DNA of 64,000 nucleotides from Sphingomonas sp. Leaf10 (GCF_001421245.1 NZ_LMKE01000001.1:40612-104611); one strand, 5' to 3'. Numbered from the stretch's first letter, positions 19,493-28,694 are shown. Notes: generated by a model not told the origin, from the sequence alone. Numbers and translations: made by a program.

Positions 19493-20920
19493 ATGCAGGG
19501 TTTGGAATCGGCCGGACGGGTCGGACGCATATTGGTGTGCGGCAGCGGGCTGGCCGCCGAGATGACGGTCGCGGCGCTGGCGGCGCAATTGCCGGCGCAC
19601 GTCGCGATCGTGCGTGTCAATGCCGGCAACCAGCGTGCCAGCGACCTGTTCTATGGCAGCGTTACCGCGCCATCGGCCTATGCCTTCAACCTGTCCGCCG
19701 GGGTCGATGAGCGACGGCTGATCCTCGACAGCGATACGAGCTTCTCGTGGGGGACGCGCTATGCCGATTGGGGCGGGCGCGGCTGGATGCAGGGGTTCGC
19801 GCTGCCGTTTCCGGTGGTCGATGGCGTGCAGATGCACCAGTATCTGACGCTGGTCGGCGCGGACGGCATCACGCCCTATGTCGCGGGGGTACAGGCGGCG
19901 CGGCGGGGTGTTTTCGTCCATCCGCCGCGTGAGGGCGATGGGCAGCATCCGTTGGCGCGCGCGGAATATGGCTATCAGTTCGATCCGGCCGACTATGCCG
20001 CCCTGTTCGCGGCGGCGGTTCCGGCGGGCCGGGTCGAGCGGCTTGCCGGGTCGGTCGTCGGCGTCGAGGTCGTGGATGGCGCGATCGTCAGCGTAGGGCT
20101 GGATGATGGCCGGGCGGTAGGGGCCGACTGGTATGTCGATTGCAGCGGCCCGGCGGCGATGCTGCTGTCGGCGCTCGTACCCGATTGGGAGGGCGATCGC
20201 CGGATCGCCATCGAGGTCGAGGAGCGCGCAAGTGCCGACGAAGCGCCGCTGCGAACGGTGCGCGTGTCGCCCGAGGGGTGGCAAAGCGAGACGCCGCTAA
20301 AAGGGCGCGTCCGCCGGATGCGGGTGTCTGCGTCGGGAGGCGCCGGGGTCGTGCTCGGCCGACGGTCGCGAGGCTGGGTCGGCAATTGCGTCGGGATCGG
20401 ACAGGCGGCGGCGGTGGTCGAACCACTGACGCCGACACCGATGATGCTGCTGGAACGCGATATCGAACGGTTGCTGGCGCTGATCCCGACGGGGTCGGAC
20501 ATGGGCGTAGAGGCGCGCGAATATGACCGGCGCTTCGCCGACGATCACGACCATGCCGAGCTGTTCCAGCGCGCGTTCTTTACGGCGGACGAACTGCCGG
20601 ACGGTTCCTATTGGCAGGCGGCGAAGGCACAGGCGGTGCCGGAGAAGCTGGCGCGCAAGCTGACCATGTTCGCCGATCGCGGGGTGCTGGTCGCCTATGA
20701 CCTCGAACCCTTCCATCCGGAGGACTGGACGATCCTGCATCTGGGTATGGGGTTGCAGCCGACGCGCCATGATCGGCTGGCCGATCGCGCCGATCCGGCG
20801 CGGGTGCGGCAGTTCCTGTCGAAGATGGCAGGCGATATCGAAGCGGCGGTGACGAAGCTGCCGCCGGCGCGTGTGTATCGGGCGCAGCTCGAACAATATC
20901 TGAAGCGGGGAATGATATGA
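19493..20920 (+). CDS. Degenerate tryptophan-halogenase-like flavoprotein (2)
   Basis: A 475-aa paralogue of its neighbours with a recognisable but altered sequence. The Rossmann start is RILVCGSGLAAEMT (GxGxxA rather than GGGTAGW). The segment matching TYKLGIEF reads SFSWGTRY, so the catalytic Lys is Ser. The segment matching LEPLESTSIH reads VEPLTPTPMM, so the Glu is Thr. The WxWxIP fingerprint is absent. It should therefore not halogenate by the known mechanism; a different flavin reaction or a partner role is possible. ATG 19493 follows AAGGA; a GTG one codon upstream is an alternative. The 3' end overlaps the next halogenase by 4 bp. Confidence 0.82.
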   Translation: MQGLESAGRVGRILVCGSGLAAEMTVAALAAQLPAHVAIVRVNAGNQRASDLFYGSVTAPSAYAFNLSAGVDERRLILDSDTSFSWGTRYADWGGRGWMQGFALPFPVVDGVQMHQYLTLVGADGITPYVAGVQAARRGVFVHPPREGDGQHPLARAEYGYQFDPADYAALFAAAVPAGRVERLAGSVVGVEVVDGAIVSVGLDDGRAVGADWYVDCSGPAAMLLSALVPDWEGDRRIAIEVEERASADEAPLRTVRVSPEGWQSETPLKGRVRRMRVSASGGAGVVLGRRSRGWVGNCVGIGQAAAVVEPLTPTPMMLLERDIERLLALIPTGSDMGVEAREYDRRFADDHDHAELFQRAFFTADELPDGSYWQAAKAQAVPEKLARKLTMFADRGVLVAYDLEPFHPEDWTILHLGMGLQPTRHDRLADRADPARVRQFLSKMAGDIEAAVTKLPPARVYRAQLEQYLKRGMI

Positions 20921-22431
20921 GCGCGCCGCTGTTGCGCCGGATCGTGATCGTCGGCGGCGGGTCGGCGGGGTGGATGACCGCCGCCGCGCTGTCGAGCCTG
21001 CTGGATCCCAAGGATGTTGCGATCAGGCTGGTCGAATCGGATGCGATCGGCACGGTCGGGGTGGGCGAGGCGACGATCCCCGACATCCTCGCCTTCAACC
21101 AGATGCTGGGCGTGAACGAGGCCGAGTTCATGGCCGCGACGCAGGCGACGTTCAAACTGGGTATCGAGTTCGTCGATTGGGGCGCGAAGGGCGACCGCTA
21201 TGTCCACCCGTTCGGCCAGCATGGCGTCGACATGCAGGGGATCGATTTCCACCAATATTGGCTGCGCGCCCGCGAGCATGGCGCGCCGCAACCGATCGAG
21301 GAGTACAGCCTGTGTGCAGTGGCGGCACGGGCTGGCAGGTTTGCGCTGCCCGATCCCAATCCGCGAGCGGTGTTGTCGCACATCCGCTATGCCTATCATT
21401 TCGACGCGACACTCTACGCCCGCTTCCTGCGCCGCTATGCCGAGAAGCGCGGTGTGGTGCGCGTGGAGGGGATCGTCGGCGCGGTCGGGCAGGGTGCGGA
21501 CGGCGCGATTACCGGACTGACGCTGAGCGATGGACGGGTGGTCGAAGGCGATTTCTTCTTCGATTGCACCGGGTTCCGTGCGTTGCTGGCGGGGGAGACG
21601 CTGGGCAGCGGTTTCGTCGACTGGAGTCACTGGCTGCCGTGCGACACCGCGCTGGCGGTGCCGAGCGAACATGCCGGGCCGCCGACCCCCTATACCCGCG
21701 CGACCGCGCGCGATGCCGGCTGGCAATGGCGCATCCCGACCCAGCGGCGGGTCGGCAACGGCCATATCTTTTCGAGCGCGTTCACGACCGAGGAAGCGGC
21801 GAGCGCGACGTTGCTCGCCAATCTCGACGCGCCCGCGCTCGCCGATCCGCGCCGCATCCGGTTCAGGGCGGGGTGCCGTGAAACCTTCTGGTCGGGCAAC
21901 TGCATCGCGATCGGGTTGGCGGCGGGGTTTCTCGAACCGCTCGAATCGACGTCGATCTATCTGATTCAGGAGGGGATCAGCCGGTTCATCTCGCTATTCC
22001 CGCGCGGCGACATTCCGGACATCCTGCGCACCGAATATAACCGCCATATGCGCACCGAATTCGAACAGGTGCGCGACTTCATCATCCTGCATTACGCCGC
22101 GACCACGCGCGACGACACGCCGTTCTGGAACCATTGCCGGACCATGACCCTGCCCGATACGCTGCTCCACAAGATCGACCTGTTCCGCGAGACGGGGCGG
22201 GTGTTCCGCTACAATGACGAACTGTTCACCCGGCCGAGCTGGGTCGCGGTGATGCTGGGGCAGGGGATCGTGCCGAATTCGTCCGATCCGATCGTCGCGA
22301 CGCTCCCCGAGGCAGATGTTACGCGCAGCTTGGCGTCGATGCGTGATGCGATGGCGGCGGCGGTCGCGCGGATGCCGACCCATGGCGACTTCCTCGCCCG
22401 CTATTGCCCGGCACAGGCGATGGCGGCATGA
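20917..22431 (+). CDS. Flavin-dependent tryptophan halogenase family protein (3)
   Basis: A 504-aa enzyme of the same family with all halogenase hallmarks: GGGSAGW (about residues 13-19), Lys80 in TFKLGIEF, WQWRIP, and Glu343 in LEPLESTSIY. It differs from paralogue 1 in many surface positions, so the duplication is not recent. It starts by a 4-bp ATGA overlap with the degenerate paralogue and ends by a 4-bp overlap with paralogue 4, so the cluster is translated as one coupled unit. It likely needs a flavin reductase supplied from elsewhere, as none is encoded here. Confidence 0.9.
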   Translation: MSAPLLRRIVIVGGGSAGWMTAAALSSLLDPKDVAIRLVESDAIGTVGVGEATIPDILAFNQMLGVNEAEFMAATQATFKLGIEFVDWGAKGDRYVHPFGQHGVDMQGIDFHQYWLRAREHGAPQPIEEYSLCAVAARAGRFALPDPNPRAVLSHIRYAYHFDATLYARFLRRYAEKRGVVRVEGIVGAVGQGADGAITGLTLSDGRVVEGDFFFDCTGFRALLAGETLGSGFVDWSHWLPCDTALAVPSEHAGPPTPYTRATARDAGWQWRIPTQRRVGNGHIFSSAFTTEEAASATLLANLDAPALADPRRIRFRAGCRETFWSGNCIAIGLAAGFLEPLESTSIYLIQEGISRFISLFPRGDIPDILRTEYNRHMRTEFEQVRDFIILHYAATTRDDTPFWNHCRTMTLPDTLLHKIDLFRETGRVFRYNDELFTRPSWVAVMLGQGIVPNSSDPIVATLPEADVTRSLASMRDAMAAAVARMPTHGDFLARYCPAQAMAA

Positions 22432-23939
22432 GCGAGGCGAACATCCGCAGCATCGTCATCGTCGGCGGCGGCACGGCGGGATGGATGGCGGCGGCGGCGC
22501 TGTCGCACATGCTGGCCGGCAGCGGCATGACGATCCGCGTCGTCGAATCCGAAGCGATCGGCACGGTTGGCGTCGGCGAAGCGACGATCCCGCATATCCA
22601 GTATTTCAACCGGCTGCTCGGCATCGATGAGGACGACTTCGTCCGCCGGACCTGCGCGACGTTCAAGCTGGGCATCGAATTCGTCGATTGGGGGCAGGTC
22701 GGCGAGCGCTATATCCACCCCTTCGGCACCTATGGACAGGAGATGGAAGGCATCCATTTCCACCATTTCTGGTACCGCCATGCCCAGGCAGGGCGCGCGC
22801 TGCCGCTCGATCGCTACAGCATCGGCGTCGGCGCGGCGCGGGCGGGCAAGTTCATGCGGCCCGATCCGTCGCGGCGCGGATCGCCGCTGGCCGGTATCAG
22901 CTATGCGTTCCAGTTCGATGCTGCGCTCTATGCCAAATATCTGCGCGAGCGTGCCGAGGCGGCGGGCGTGGTCCGGACCGAGGGGCGGATCGTCGACGTC
23001 GCGCTGAACGGTGGCAACGGCCATGTCGACCATGTCGTGCTCGACGATGGCAGCAACGTCGCGGGCGACCTGTTCATCGACTGCTCGGGGTTTCGCGGGC
23101 TGTTGATCGAAGGCGCGTTGAAGGCGGGCTATGACGACTGGCGCGAATGGTTGCCCTGCGACCGGGCGGTGGCGCGGCCCTGCGCCCGCGTCGGCGATCC
23201 GACGCCCTATACGCGCGCGACCGCGACCAGTGTCGGGTGGCGCTGGCGCATTCCGCTCCAGTCGCGCACCGGCAACGGCCATGTCTATTGTTCGGACTAT
23301 GTCGATGACGACACCGCGCTCGCCATGCTCGATGAAGGGCTGGACGGTGCGCCGCTGGCCGGACCGAACTTCCTGCGCTTTACGGCAGGGGTGCGGCGCA
23401 AGGCGTGGGACCGGAATGTCGTGGCGCTGGGACTCGCGGCGGGGTTTCTCGAACCGCTCGAATCGACCTCGATACACCTGATCCAGACCGGCATCGCCCG
23501 GCTGCTGACCAACTTCCCCGACCGTTCGTTCAACCAGCCCGATATCGATTATTACAACCGGCGGACGCGGCAGGAATATGAACAGGTCCGCGACTTTCTG
23601 ATCCTGCATTACAAGACGACGGCGCGCGACGACAGCCCGTTCTGGCGCCGCTGTCGCGACATGGCGATCCCGGCGTCGCTGGAGGAACGCATCGCGATCT
23701 TCCGGGAGAATGCGCGGCTCTATCGCCACGACAATGAATTGTTCAGCGAGACGAGCTGGCTGGCGGTGCTGCACGGGCAGAATATCCACCCGAAGCGGCA
23801 TCACCCGATCGCCGACATTCTGACGGAAGAGGAGCTCGACCGGCGCATGACCCATATCGCCGGGGCGATGGATGCAGGGGTGCGGGCGATGCCCGGCCAT
23901 ATGGCGTTCATCGACCGGTTTTGTCGCAGTCCGTCCTAG
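22428..23939 (+). CDS. Flavin-dependent tryptophan halogenase family protein (4)
   Basis: Fourth tandem paralogue, 503 aa, with intact motifs: GGGTAGW near residue 14, Lys80 in TFKLGIEF, WRWRIP, and the Glu in LEPLESTSIH. ATG at 22428 overlaps the preceding stop by 4 bp (ATGA); codons upstream of it lie inside the previous gene. The gene is followed by a palindromic repeat and the convergent cupin/JmjC gene, closing the halogenase unit. Confidence 0.9.
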   Translation: MSEANIRSIVIVGGGTAGWMAAAALSHMLAGSGMTIRVVESEAIGTVGVGEATIPHIQYFNRLLGIDEDDFVRRTCATFKLGIEFVDWGQVGERYIHPFGTYGQEMEGIHFHHFWYRHAQAGRALPLDRYSIGVGAARAGKFMRPDPSRRGSPLAGISYAFQFDAALYAKYLRERAEAAGVVRTEGRIVDVALNGGNGHVDHVVLDDGSNVAGDLFIDCSGFRGLLIEGALKAGYDDWREWLPCDRAVARPCARVGDPTPYTRATATSVGWRWRIPLQSRTGNGHVYCSDYVDDDTALAMLDEGLDGAPLAGPNFLRFTAGVRRKAWDRNVVALGLAAGFLEPLESTSIHLIQTGIARLLTNFPDRSFNQPDIDYYNRRTRQEYEQVRDFLILHYKTTARDDSPFWRRCRDMAIPASLEERIAIFRENARLYRHDNELFSETSWLAVLHGQNIHPKRHHPIADILTEEELDRRMTHIAGAMDAGVRAMPGHMAFIDRFCRSPS

Positions 23940-23960
23940 CGTCTGATTCAGCCAAGCGGA

Positions 23961-24045
23961 AACGTCGCCCCAGCGAAGGCTGGGGCCTCGTGCGGCTCTT
24001 GTCCCGCGCGATCACCGGAAGATCCTAGCCCGCGCTGGGATGACG
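23961..24045. repeat. Intergenic palindromic repeat (two hairpins)
   Basis: Two hairpins about 36 bp apart between converging genes: GCCCCAGC-GAAG-GCTGGGGC (23967-23986, perfect) and TCCTAGC-CCGC-GCTGGGA (24023-24040, one mismatch). The ends read AACGTCGCCCCAGCG... and ...GCTGGGATGACG, resembling the GTCATCCC-type ends of the repeats at 46331 and 49811. It may also terminate the two convergent transcripts. Confidence 0.65.
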
Positions 24046-24072
24046 CGCGTTGCAGTCCGGGCGTGCCGGCAT

Positions 24073-25089
24073 TTACCGACGCAAGTCGTCGATCAGATAA
24101 TGTTTCACCCGCTGCGCCATGTCGGGCGTCATCTCGCCCAGTGCCCCGCGACCGGCGCGGGGCAGGTGGGTGACGGCGTCATGGCCGGCGCCGAAGACAT
24201 AATGGTCGAACCACGTCCGCCATACGTCGCGCTCGCGCTCGGGCAGGTCGCGGATGCTCATCACCGCATGCATCAGCGTGCGGAACGGGGAACCTTGCCA
24301 ATGGCGCGGCGAAAGATCCCACCAATAGTTGGTGAGCACGTTGACCGGCGACAGTCCCTCGACCTGGTGCCACCACATATAGGGGATGTAGATCGCGTCG
24401 CCGGGTTCCAGTTCGGCCTCGAGCGCGGTTTCCAGCGCCTCGGCATAGCGGGGATAGCGGTCGAGATCGGGGTTGCGCAGGTCGACCATGCTGACCGGCG
24501 GCCCGGCAAAGGTGAAGTCGAATGGCCCGACATAGAGGTTGCGGACCTGTTCGGGCGGGAACAGCGTGAAGCGCCGCCGCCCGCCGACGACTACCGCGAC
24601 ATTCTCCGACATGTCGAAATGGGTCGACACGGTAACGCGGTTGCCGATCCACAGACGCGCGACCGCCCCCGGTCCGGCAATGCCGAGCACATTGTCGCGT
24701 CCGAAATCGGGACAATTCTCGGCAATCGGCACCGCGCCGGCATAGAAAGCGGGCGGCTGTTCCTCGTCACGGACGCTCATCAACACGCGCAGCAATTCGG
24801 CGATCGGCGCAATGCGTTGCTGATAGTTCAGCCCGCGCAGGTCGTTGCTGTACCAGAATCGCCCGTTGATCTGCGGCGGTCCCAGAAAGGCGGGGACCGG
24901 TTTGCCGAGGTCGGTCGCTTCGATATAGTCGCGCAGCGCCTCGTCCGACTGTCGCGCGGCTTGCACCGCCGGCCACGATGCGGCGATCCCGCGCAGGACC
25001 GCCGGCTGGCGTAGCGGCACGATATCCGCCTCGAACCGATCGCGATCGACGCCGTGCCATTCACGGATTGGCTGAAAACTGCGCGTCAT
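24073..25089 (-). CDS. Cupin-8/JmjC-domain protein
   Basis: A 338-aa cytosolic protein of the cupin-like (JmjC) superfamily, whose members are Fe(II)/2-oxoglutarate hydroxylases. The metal ligands are visible as His157-Phe-Asp159 in STHFDMSEN and His241 in PYMWWHQVEG, with PPEQVRNLYVG and LEPGDAIYIP between them. The N-terminal PLRQPAVLRGIAASWPAV is typical. ATG at 25089 is chosen from the family-like start MTRSFQPI; an ATG at 25119 is in frame, and neither has a strong ribosome site. It converges with the halogenase genes and is divergent from the transporter operon. Family members often accompany TonB receptor/halogenase loci; the substrate is unknown. Confidence 0.82.
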   Translation of the reverse strand: MTRSFQPIREWHGVDRDRFEADIVPLRQPAVLRGIAASWPAVQAARQSDEALRDYIEATDLGKPVPAFLGPPQINGRFWYSNDLRGLNYQQRIAPIAELLRVLMSVRDEEQPPAFYAGAVPIAENCPDFGRDNVLGIAGPGAVARLWIGNRVTVSTHFDMSENVAVVVGGRRRFTLFPPEQVRNLYVGPFDFTFAGPPVSMVDLRNPDLDRYPRYAEALETALEAELEPGDAIYIPYMWWHQVEGLSPVNVLTNYWWDLSPRHWQGSPFRTLMHAVMSIRDLPERERDVWRTWFDHYVFGAGHDAVTHLPRAGRGALGEMTPDMAQRVKHYLIDDLRR

Positions 25090-25249
25090 ATGGAAATGCC
25101 TGCCAAAACCCTCCGGCATCCACGCGCCGGATGTAACAACCTGTAAATGGCCAGTTTGCGGAAGTCGATGACATCACGTCTTTACACCGCGCGCGGACCT
25201 ACCTAGCCTTGCAAACGAATTAGCAGACAATACTGCGGAGGGGTGGCTG

Positions 25250-26500
25250 ATGGCCATAGCGGAGGGTGTCGGGCCCGTGACCGAAAATTCGGTCGGCGGA
25301 AGTCTGACCGCGCGGCTAAGCGCGTTGATGTTCATGCAGTTCTTCATCTGGGGGGCGTGGCAGGTCACGCTCGGCCTGGTGATGCAGACGGTCGGGATCG
25401 GCAACCTGATCGGCAACGCGTTTTCGATGGGGCCGATCGCGTCGATCGTCGGCTCGTTGCTGCTCGGCATGGTCGCGGTGCGCTATGTCGCGCCGCGCAT
25501 GCTGATGGTGATCCTGCATCTGGTCGGCGGCGTGCTGCTGTACCTGCTGCCGACGCTGCTGACGCCCGAAAACGGCGGCACGTTCGTGTGGCTGCTACTC
25601 GGCTACATGATCCTGTATATGCCGACCGTGGGTCTTGCGAACACGATCGCGCTGAAGAGCTTCGGTGAGCGGACCGACAATTTCCCGTTCGTTCGCGCCT
25701 TTGGCACAATCGGATGGATCGCCGCCGGCCTCATCATCGGCTGGGCGGGACTGTCGGCCAGCCCGAAGATCTTCTGGGTCGCGGCGGTCGTCTCGGTCGC
25801 GCTCGGCATCTACAGCTTCACCCTGCCGGCGGTCGAGGCCGACAAGCCGCAGGGCGGCAGCGTGCTCGCGCAGGTGTTCTGCGTCGAGGCGTTCGGCTTG
25901 ATGCGGCAGAAGTCGTTCCTGATCTTCATCGTCTGCGCGACGCTGATCTCGGTGCCGCTGGCGATGTATTATGCCTATGCCTCGCCCTATGTCGGCGCGG
26001 CGGGGATCGAGAATGTCAGCGGGACGCTGGCGATCGGCCAGATGTCCGAACTTGTCTTCATGTTCTCGATGCCGTGGCTTTACCGCCGCTTCGGCGTAAA
26101 ACCCCTGCTGCTGGTCGGCATGGCCGCCTGGGCGTTGCGCTATGCGCTGTTCGCGATCGGTGACGGCGGATCGGGGCTGTGGGCGATCTATCTGGGCGTC
26201 GCGCTGCACGGCGTGTGCTACGACTTCTTCTTCGTCGCCGGGGCCATCTATGTCGGCACCATCGCCACGCCGAAGGGCGTCAATGCGCAGGCACAGGGCA
26301 TGTTGACACTGTTCACCTATGGCGTCGGCATGTTGCTCGGCTCGCAGATCGGCGCGCTGATCTATGCACAGTTGCCGAGCGCGCCGACGATCGCCGACTG
26401 GCAGGGCATGTGGGTCTATCCGGCGGTCGCCGCCGCCGCGATCGCGCTGCTGTTTCAATTCACCTTCCGCGACGATCGTCGCAAGGAGACGCTGGCATGA
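25250..26500 (+). CDS. MFS transporter, nucleoside:H+ symporter-like
   Basis: A 416-aa inner-membrane transporter with about 12 hydrophobic helices. The opening RLSALMFMQFFIWGAWQVTLG resembles the NupG/XapB nucleoside-proton symporter branch of the MFS, often found with sugar isomerase and Gfo/Idh genes. Good ribosome site CGGAGGGG before ATG 25250. It overlaps the next gene by 4 bp and heads the operon, so it probably brings a (keto-)sugar or small glycoside product across the inner membrane rather than a nucleoside. About 110 bp upstream are free for a promoter. Confidence 0.85.
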   Translation: MAIAEGVGPVTENSVGGSLTARLSALMFMQFFIWGAWQVTLGLVMQTVGIGNLIGNAFSMGPIASIVGSLLLGMVAVRYVAPRMLMVILHLVGGVLLYLLPTLLTPENGGTFVWLLLGYMILYMPTVGLANTIALKSFGERTDNFPFVRAFGTIGWIAAGLIIGWAGLSASPKIFWVAAVVSVALGIYSFTLPAVEADKPQGGSVLAQVFCVEAFGLMRQKSFLIFIVCATLISVPLAMYYAYASPYVGAAGIENVSGTLAIGQMSELVFMFSMPWLYRRFGVKPLLLVGMAAWALRYALFAIGDGGSGLWAIYLGVALHGVCYDFFFVAGAIYVGTIATPKGVNAQAQGMLTLFTYGVGMLLGSQIGALIYAQLPSAPTIADWQGMWVYPAVAAAAIALLFQFTFRDDRRKETLA

Positions 26501-27555
26501 CGGGAATGAAGGGGCCGGGCATTTTCCTGGCACAGTTCATGGGCGACAAGGCGCCGTTCGACACGCTGGAGAATATGGCCGAATGGGCCGCGGGCCTCGG
26601 CTATGTCGGCGTGCAGATCCCGTGCGACACACGCCTGATCGACCTGAAGACCGCGTCGGAGAGCAAGGATTATTGCGACGACCTGCGCGGCAAGCTCGCG
26701 GTGCACGGTATCGAAGTAACCGAGCTGTCGACTCATTTGCAGGGGCAGCTGGTCGCGGTGCATCCTGCCTATGACACGCTGTTCGACGGCTTCGCGCCGC
26801 CGGAAGTGCATGGCAAGCCGGCCGAGCGGCAGGTCTGGGCGGTCGAGCAGGTCAAGATGGCGGCGAAGGCCAGCGCCCATCTGGGGCTGAAGGCGCATGC
26901 GACCTTTTCCGGCGCGCTGGCATGGCCCTATGTCTATCCATGGCCGCAGCGGCCGGCCGGGTTGGTCGAGGAGGCGTTCGCCGAACTGGCGCGGCGCTGG
27001 ACCCCGATCCTCGACGTGTTCGAAGAAAACGGCGTGCACTGCGCGTTCGAGGTCCATGCCGGCGAAGACCTGCACGACGGCGCGACGTGGGAACGCTTCC
27101 TCGAAGCGGTAAAGGGGCATAATGCCGCGCGGCTGCTATTCGATCCGTCGCATTACGTGCTGCAACAGCTCGACTATCTCGACTTCATCGATCGCTATCA
27201 CGACCGCATCTCGTGCTTCCACGTCAAGGATGCCGAATATAATCCGACCGGGCGCTCGGGCGTCTATGGCGGCTATCAGGACTGGGTCGATCGCCCGGGC
27301 CGGTTCCGCTCGCTGGGCGACGGACAGGTCGATTTCTCGGGCGTGTTCAGCCGCATGGCGCAATATGGCTATGACGGCTGGGCGGTGCTCGAATGGGAGT
27401 GTGCGCTCAAGAATTCGGATGATGGAGCGCGCGAAGGCGCTCCGTTCATCGAGGCACATATGATCAAGCTGACCGACCATGCTTTTGACGATTTCGCGAA
27501 AAGCGGCGTCGACCGCGCGGCGATCCGCCAGCTGATGGGATTGTCGGCGGAATGA
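26497..27555 (+). CDS. Sugar phosphate isomerase/epimerase-like TIM-barrel protein (cytosolic)
   Basis: A 352-aa xylose-isomerase-like TIM barrel (AP-endonuclease 2 family) without a signal peptide. Landmarks: GIFLAQFMGDKAPFDTLENM at the start, VGVQIPCD, the metal-ligand Glu in CAFEVHAGEDLHDG, LLFDPSHYVLQQLDY, CFHVKDAEY and VLEWECALKNSDDG. These supply the Glu/Asp/His/Glu metal site of the family. It sits between the transporter (4-bp overlap) and the Gfo/Idh gene (4-bp overlap), consistent with cytoplasmic processing of an imported keto-sugar. The exact reaction is not inferable. Confidence 0.85.
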   Translation: MTGMKGPGIFLAQFMGDKAPFDTLENMAEWAAGLGYVGVQIPCDTRLIDLKTASESKDYCDDLRGKLAVHGIEVTELSTHLQGQLVAVHPAYDTLFDGFAPPEVHGKPAERQVWAVEQVKMAAKASAHLGLKAHATFSGALAWPYVYPWPQRPAGLVEEAFAELARRWTPILDVFEENGVHCAFEVHAGEDLHDGATWERFLEAVKGHNAARLLFDPSHYVLQQLDYLDFIDRYHDRISCFHVKDAEYNPTGRSGVYGGYQDWVDRPGRFRSLGDGQVDFSGVFSRMAQYGYDGWAVLEWECALKNSDDGAREGAPFIEAHMIKLTDHAFDDFAKSGVDRAAIRQLMGLSAE

Positions 27556-28694
27556 GCGGGAAGGCGTTGAAGCTGGGCATGGCCGGCGGTGGCGAGGGCG
27601 CGTTCATCGGCGCGATCCACCGCAAGGCGGCGGCGCTGGATGGTGACTGGCAGCTGGTGGCCGGCGCGTTCAGCAGCGATGCTGCCCGCAACGAGCGCAG
27701 CGGGGCCGCGCTCGGGCTAGATACGCAGCGCGTCTATGGCGACCTGAACGCGCTGATCGCCGCCGAAACGGCCTTGCCGGCGGGCGAGCGGATCGACGCG
27801 CTGGCGATCGTCACGCCCAATCACCTGCACGCGCCGATGGCAATCGCGGCGCTGGACGCGGGCATCCACGTCTTCTGCGAAAAGCCGATGGCGATGAGCA
27901 GCGACGAAGCCCGCGCGATCGCGATGGCGGCGCGCAAGAGCGGCGCGAAGTTCGCACTGGCGTTCACCTATAGCGGCTATCCGCTGGTCGAAGAGGCGCG
28001 GACGCGTGTCGCGCGCGGCGATCTAGGCAAGATCCGGCTCGTTCAGGTTGAGTATCTGCAAGGTTGGCTAAGCCTCCCCATCGATGGCGAAGGAAACAAG
28101 CAGGCGGAGTGGCGCACCGATCCGACCAAGGCTGGCTTGGGCGGCTGTCTGGGCGATATCGGCACCCATGCCTTTCACCTTGCCGAGCATGTCTCGGGTG
28201 TACGGGTGAGCGAGGTGTCGGCCGATCTGACCGCGCATGTCGCCGGGCGGCGGCTCGACGACGATGTCAGCGCGCTGCTGCGCTTCGATGGTGGCGCGCG
28301 CGGTACGCTCAAGGCGACACAGGTTGCGGCGGGCGAGGAGAACGGGTTGAAACTGCGCGTGTCGGGCGAACATGGCACGCTCGAATGGGCGCAGATGGAA
28401 CCGAACACGCTGACGCTGCGCTGGCTCGACCGGCCGGCGGAAGTGGTGCGCGCGGGCGGACCGGGACTGGCAGCTTCGACGCAGGCGCTGCTGCGTACGC
28501 CGTCGGGCCATCCCGAGGGCTATATCGAGGCATTCGCCAATCTGTATCAGGGATTTGCTGCAGCGATTTGCGGGTCGGAGGACCGCTTCGTTCCCGGGCT
28601 GACCGATGGTCTGCGGACGATGAACTTTATCGAGGCGGTGATCGCGAACGCGGCATCCGACCGGAAATGGACCCCAGTGGAAGCGGGAGAGTAA
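27552..28694 (+). CDS. Gfo/Idh/MocA family oxidoreductase
   Basis: A 380-aa NAD(P)-dependent sugar oxidoreductase without a signal peptide. The N-terminal Rossmann fold reads LKLGMAGGGEGAFIGAIH; the conserved Glu-Lys-Pro is in IHVFCEKPMAMS (about residue 115), and the active-site region LGGCLGDIGTHAFHL follows. In this operon it most likely reduces a 3-keto-sugar to the free sugar (or oxidises one) in the cytoplasm. Start ATG overlaps the isomerase stop by 4 bp; cytochrome c follows after 2 bp. Confidence 0.9.
   Translation: MSGKALKLGMAGGGEGAFIGAIHRKAAALDGDWQLVAGAFSSDAARNERSGAALGLDTQRVYGDLNALIAAETALPAGERIDALAIVTPNHLHAPMAIAALDAGIHVFCEKPMAMSSDEARAIAMAARKSGAKFALAFTYSGYPLVEEARTRVARGDLGKIRLVQVEYLQGWLSLPIDGEGNKQAEWRTDPTKAGLGGCLGDIGTHAFHLAEHVSGVRVSEVSADLTAHVAGRRLDDDVSALLRFDGGARGTLKATQVAAGEENGLKLRVSGEHGTLEWAQMEPNTLTLRWLDRPAEVVRAGGPGLAASTQALLRTPSGHPEGYIEAFANLYQGFAAAICGSEDRFVPGLTDGLRTMNFIEAVIANAASDRKWTPVEAGE

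Noticed and set aside
18653..20284. Long minus-strand frame opposite two halogenase genes (and similar ones at 14479-15927, 22401-23900 and 50005-51768)
   Set aside because: All are mirror frames of strong genes with typical antisense amino-acid composition.
19493..20920. Frameshift or assembly error as the reason for missing halogenase motifs
   Set aside because: The frame is continuous, the rest of the fold is recognisable, and the altered segments align without gaps, so substitution is more likely than error.
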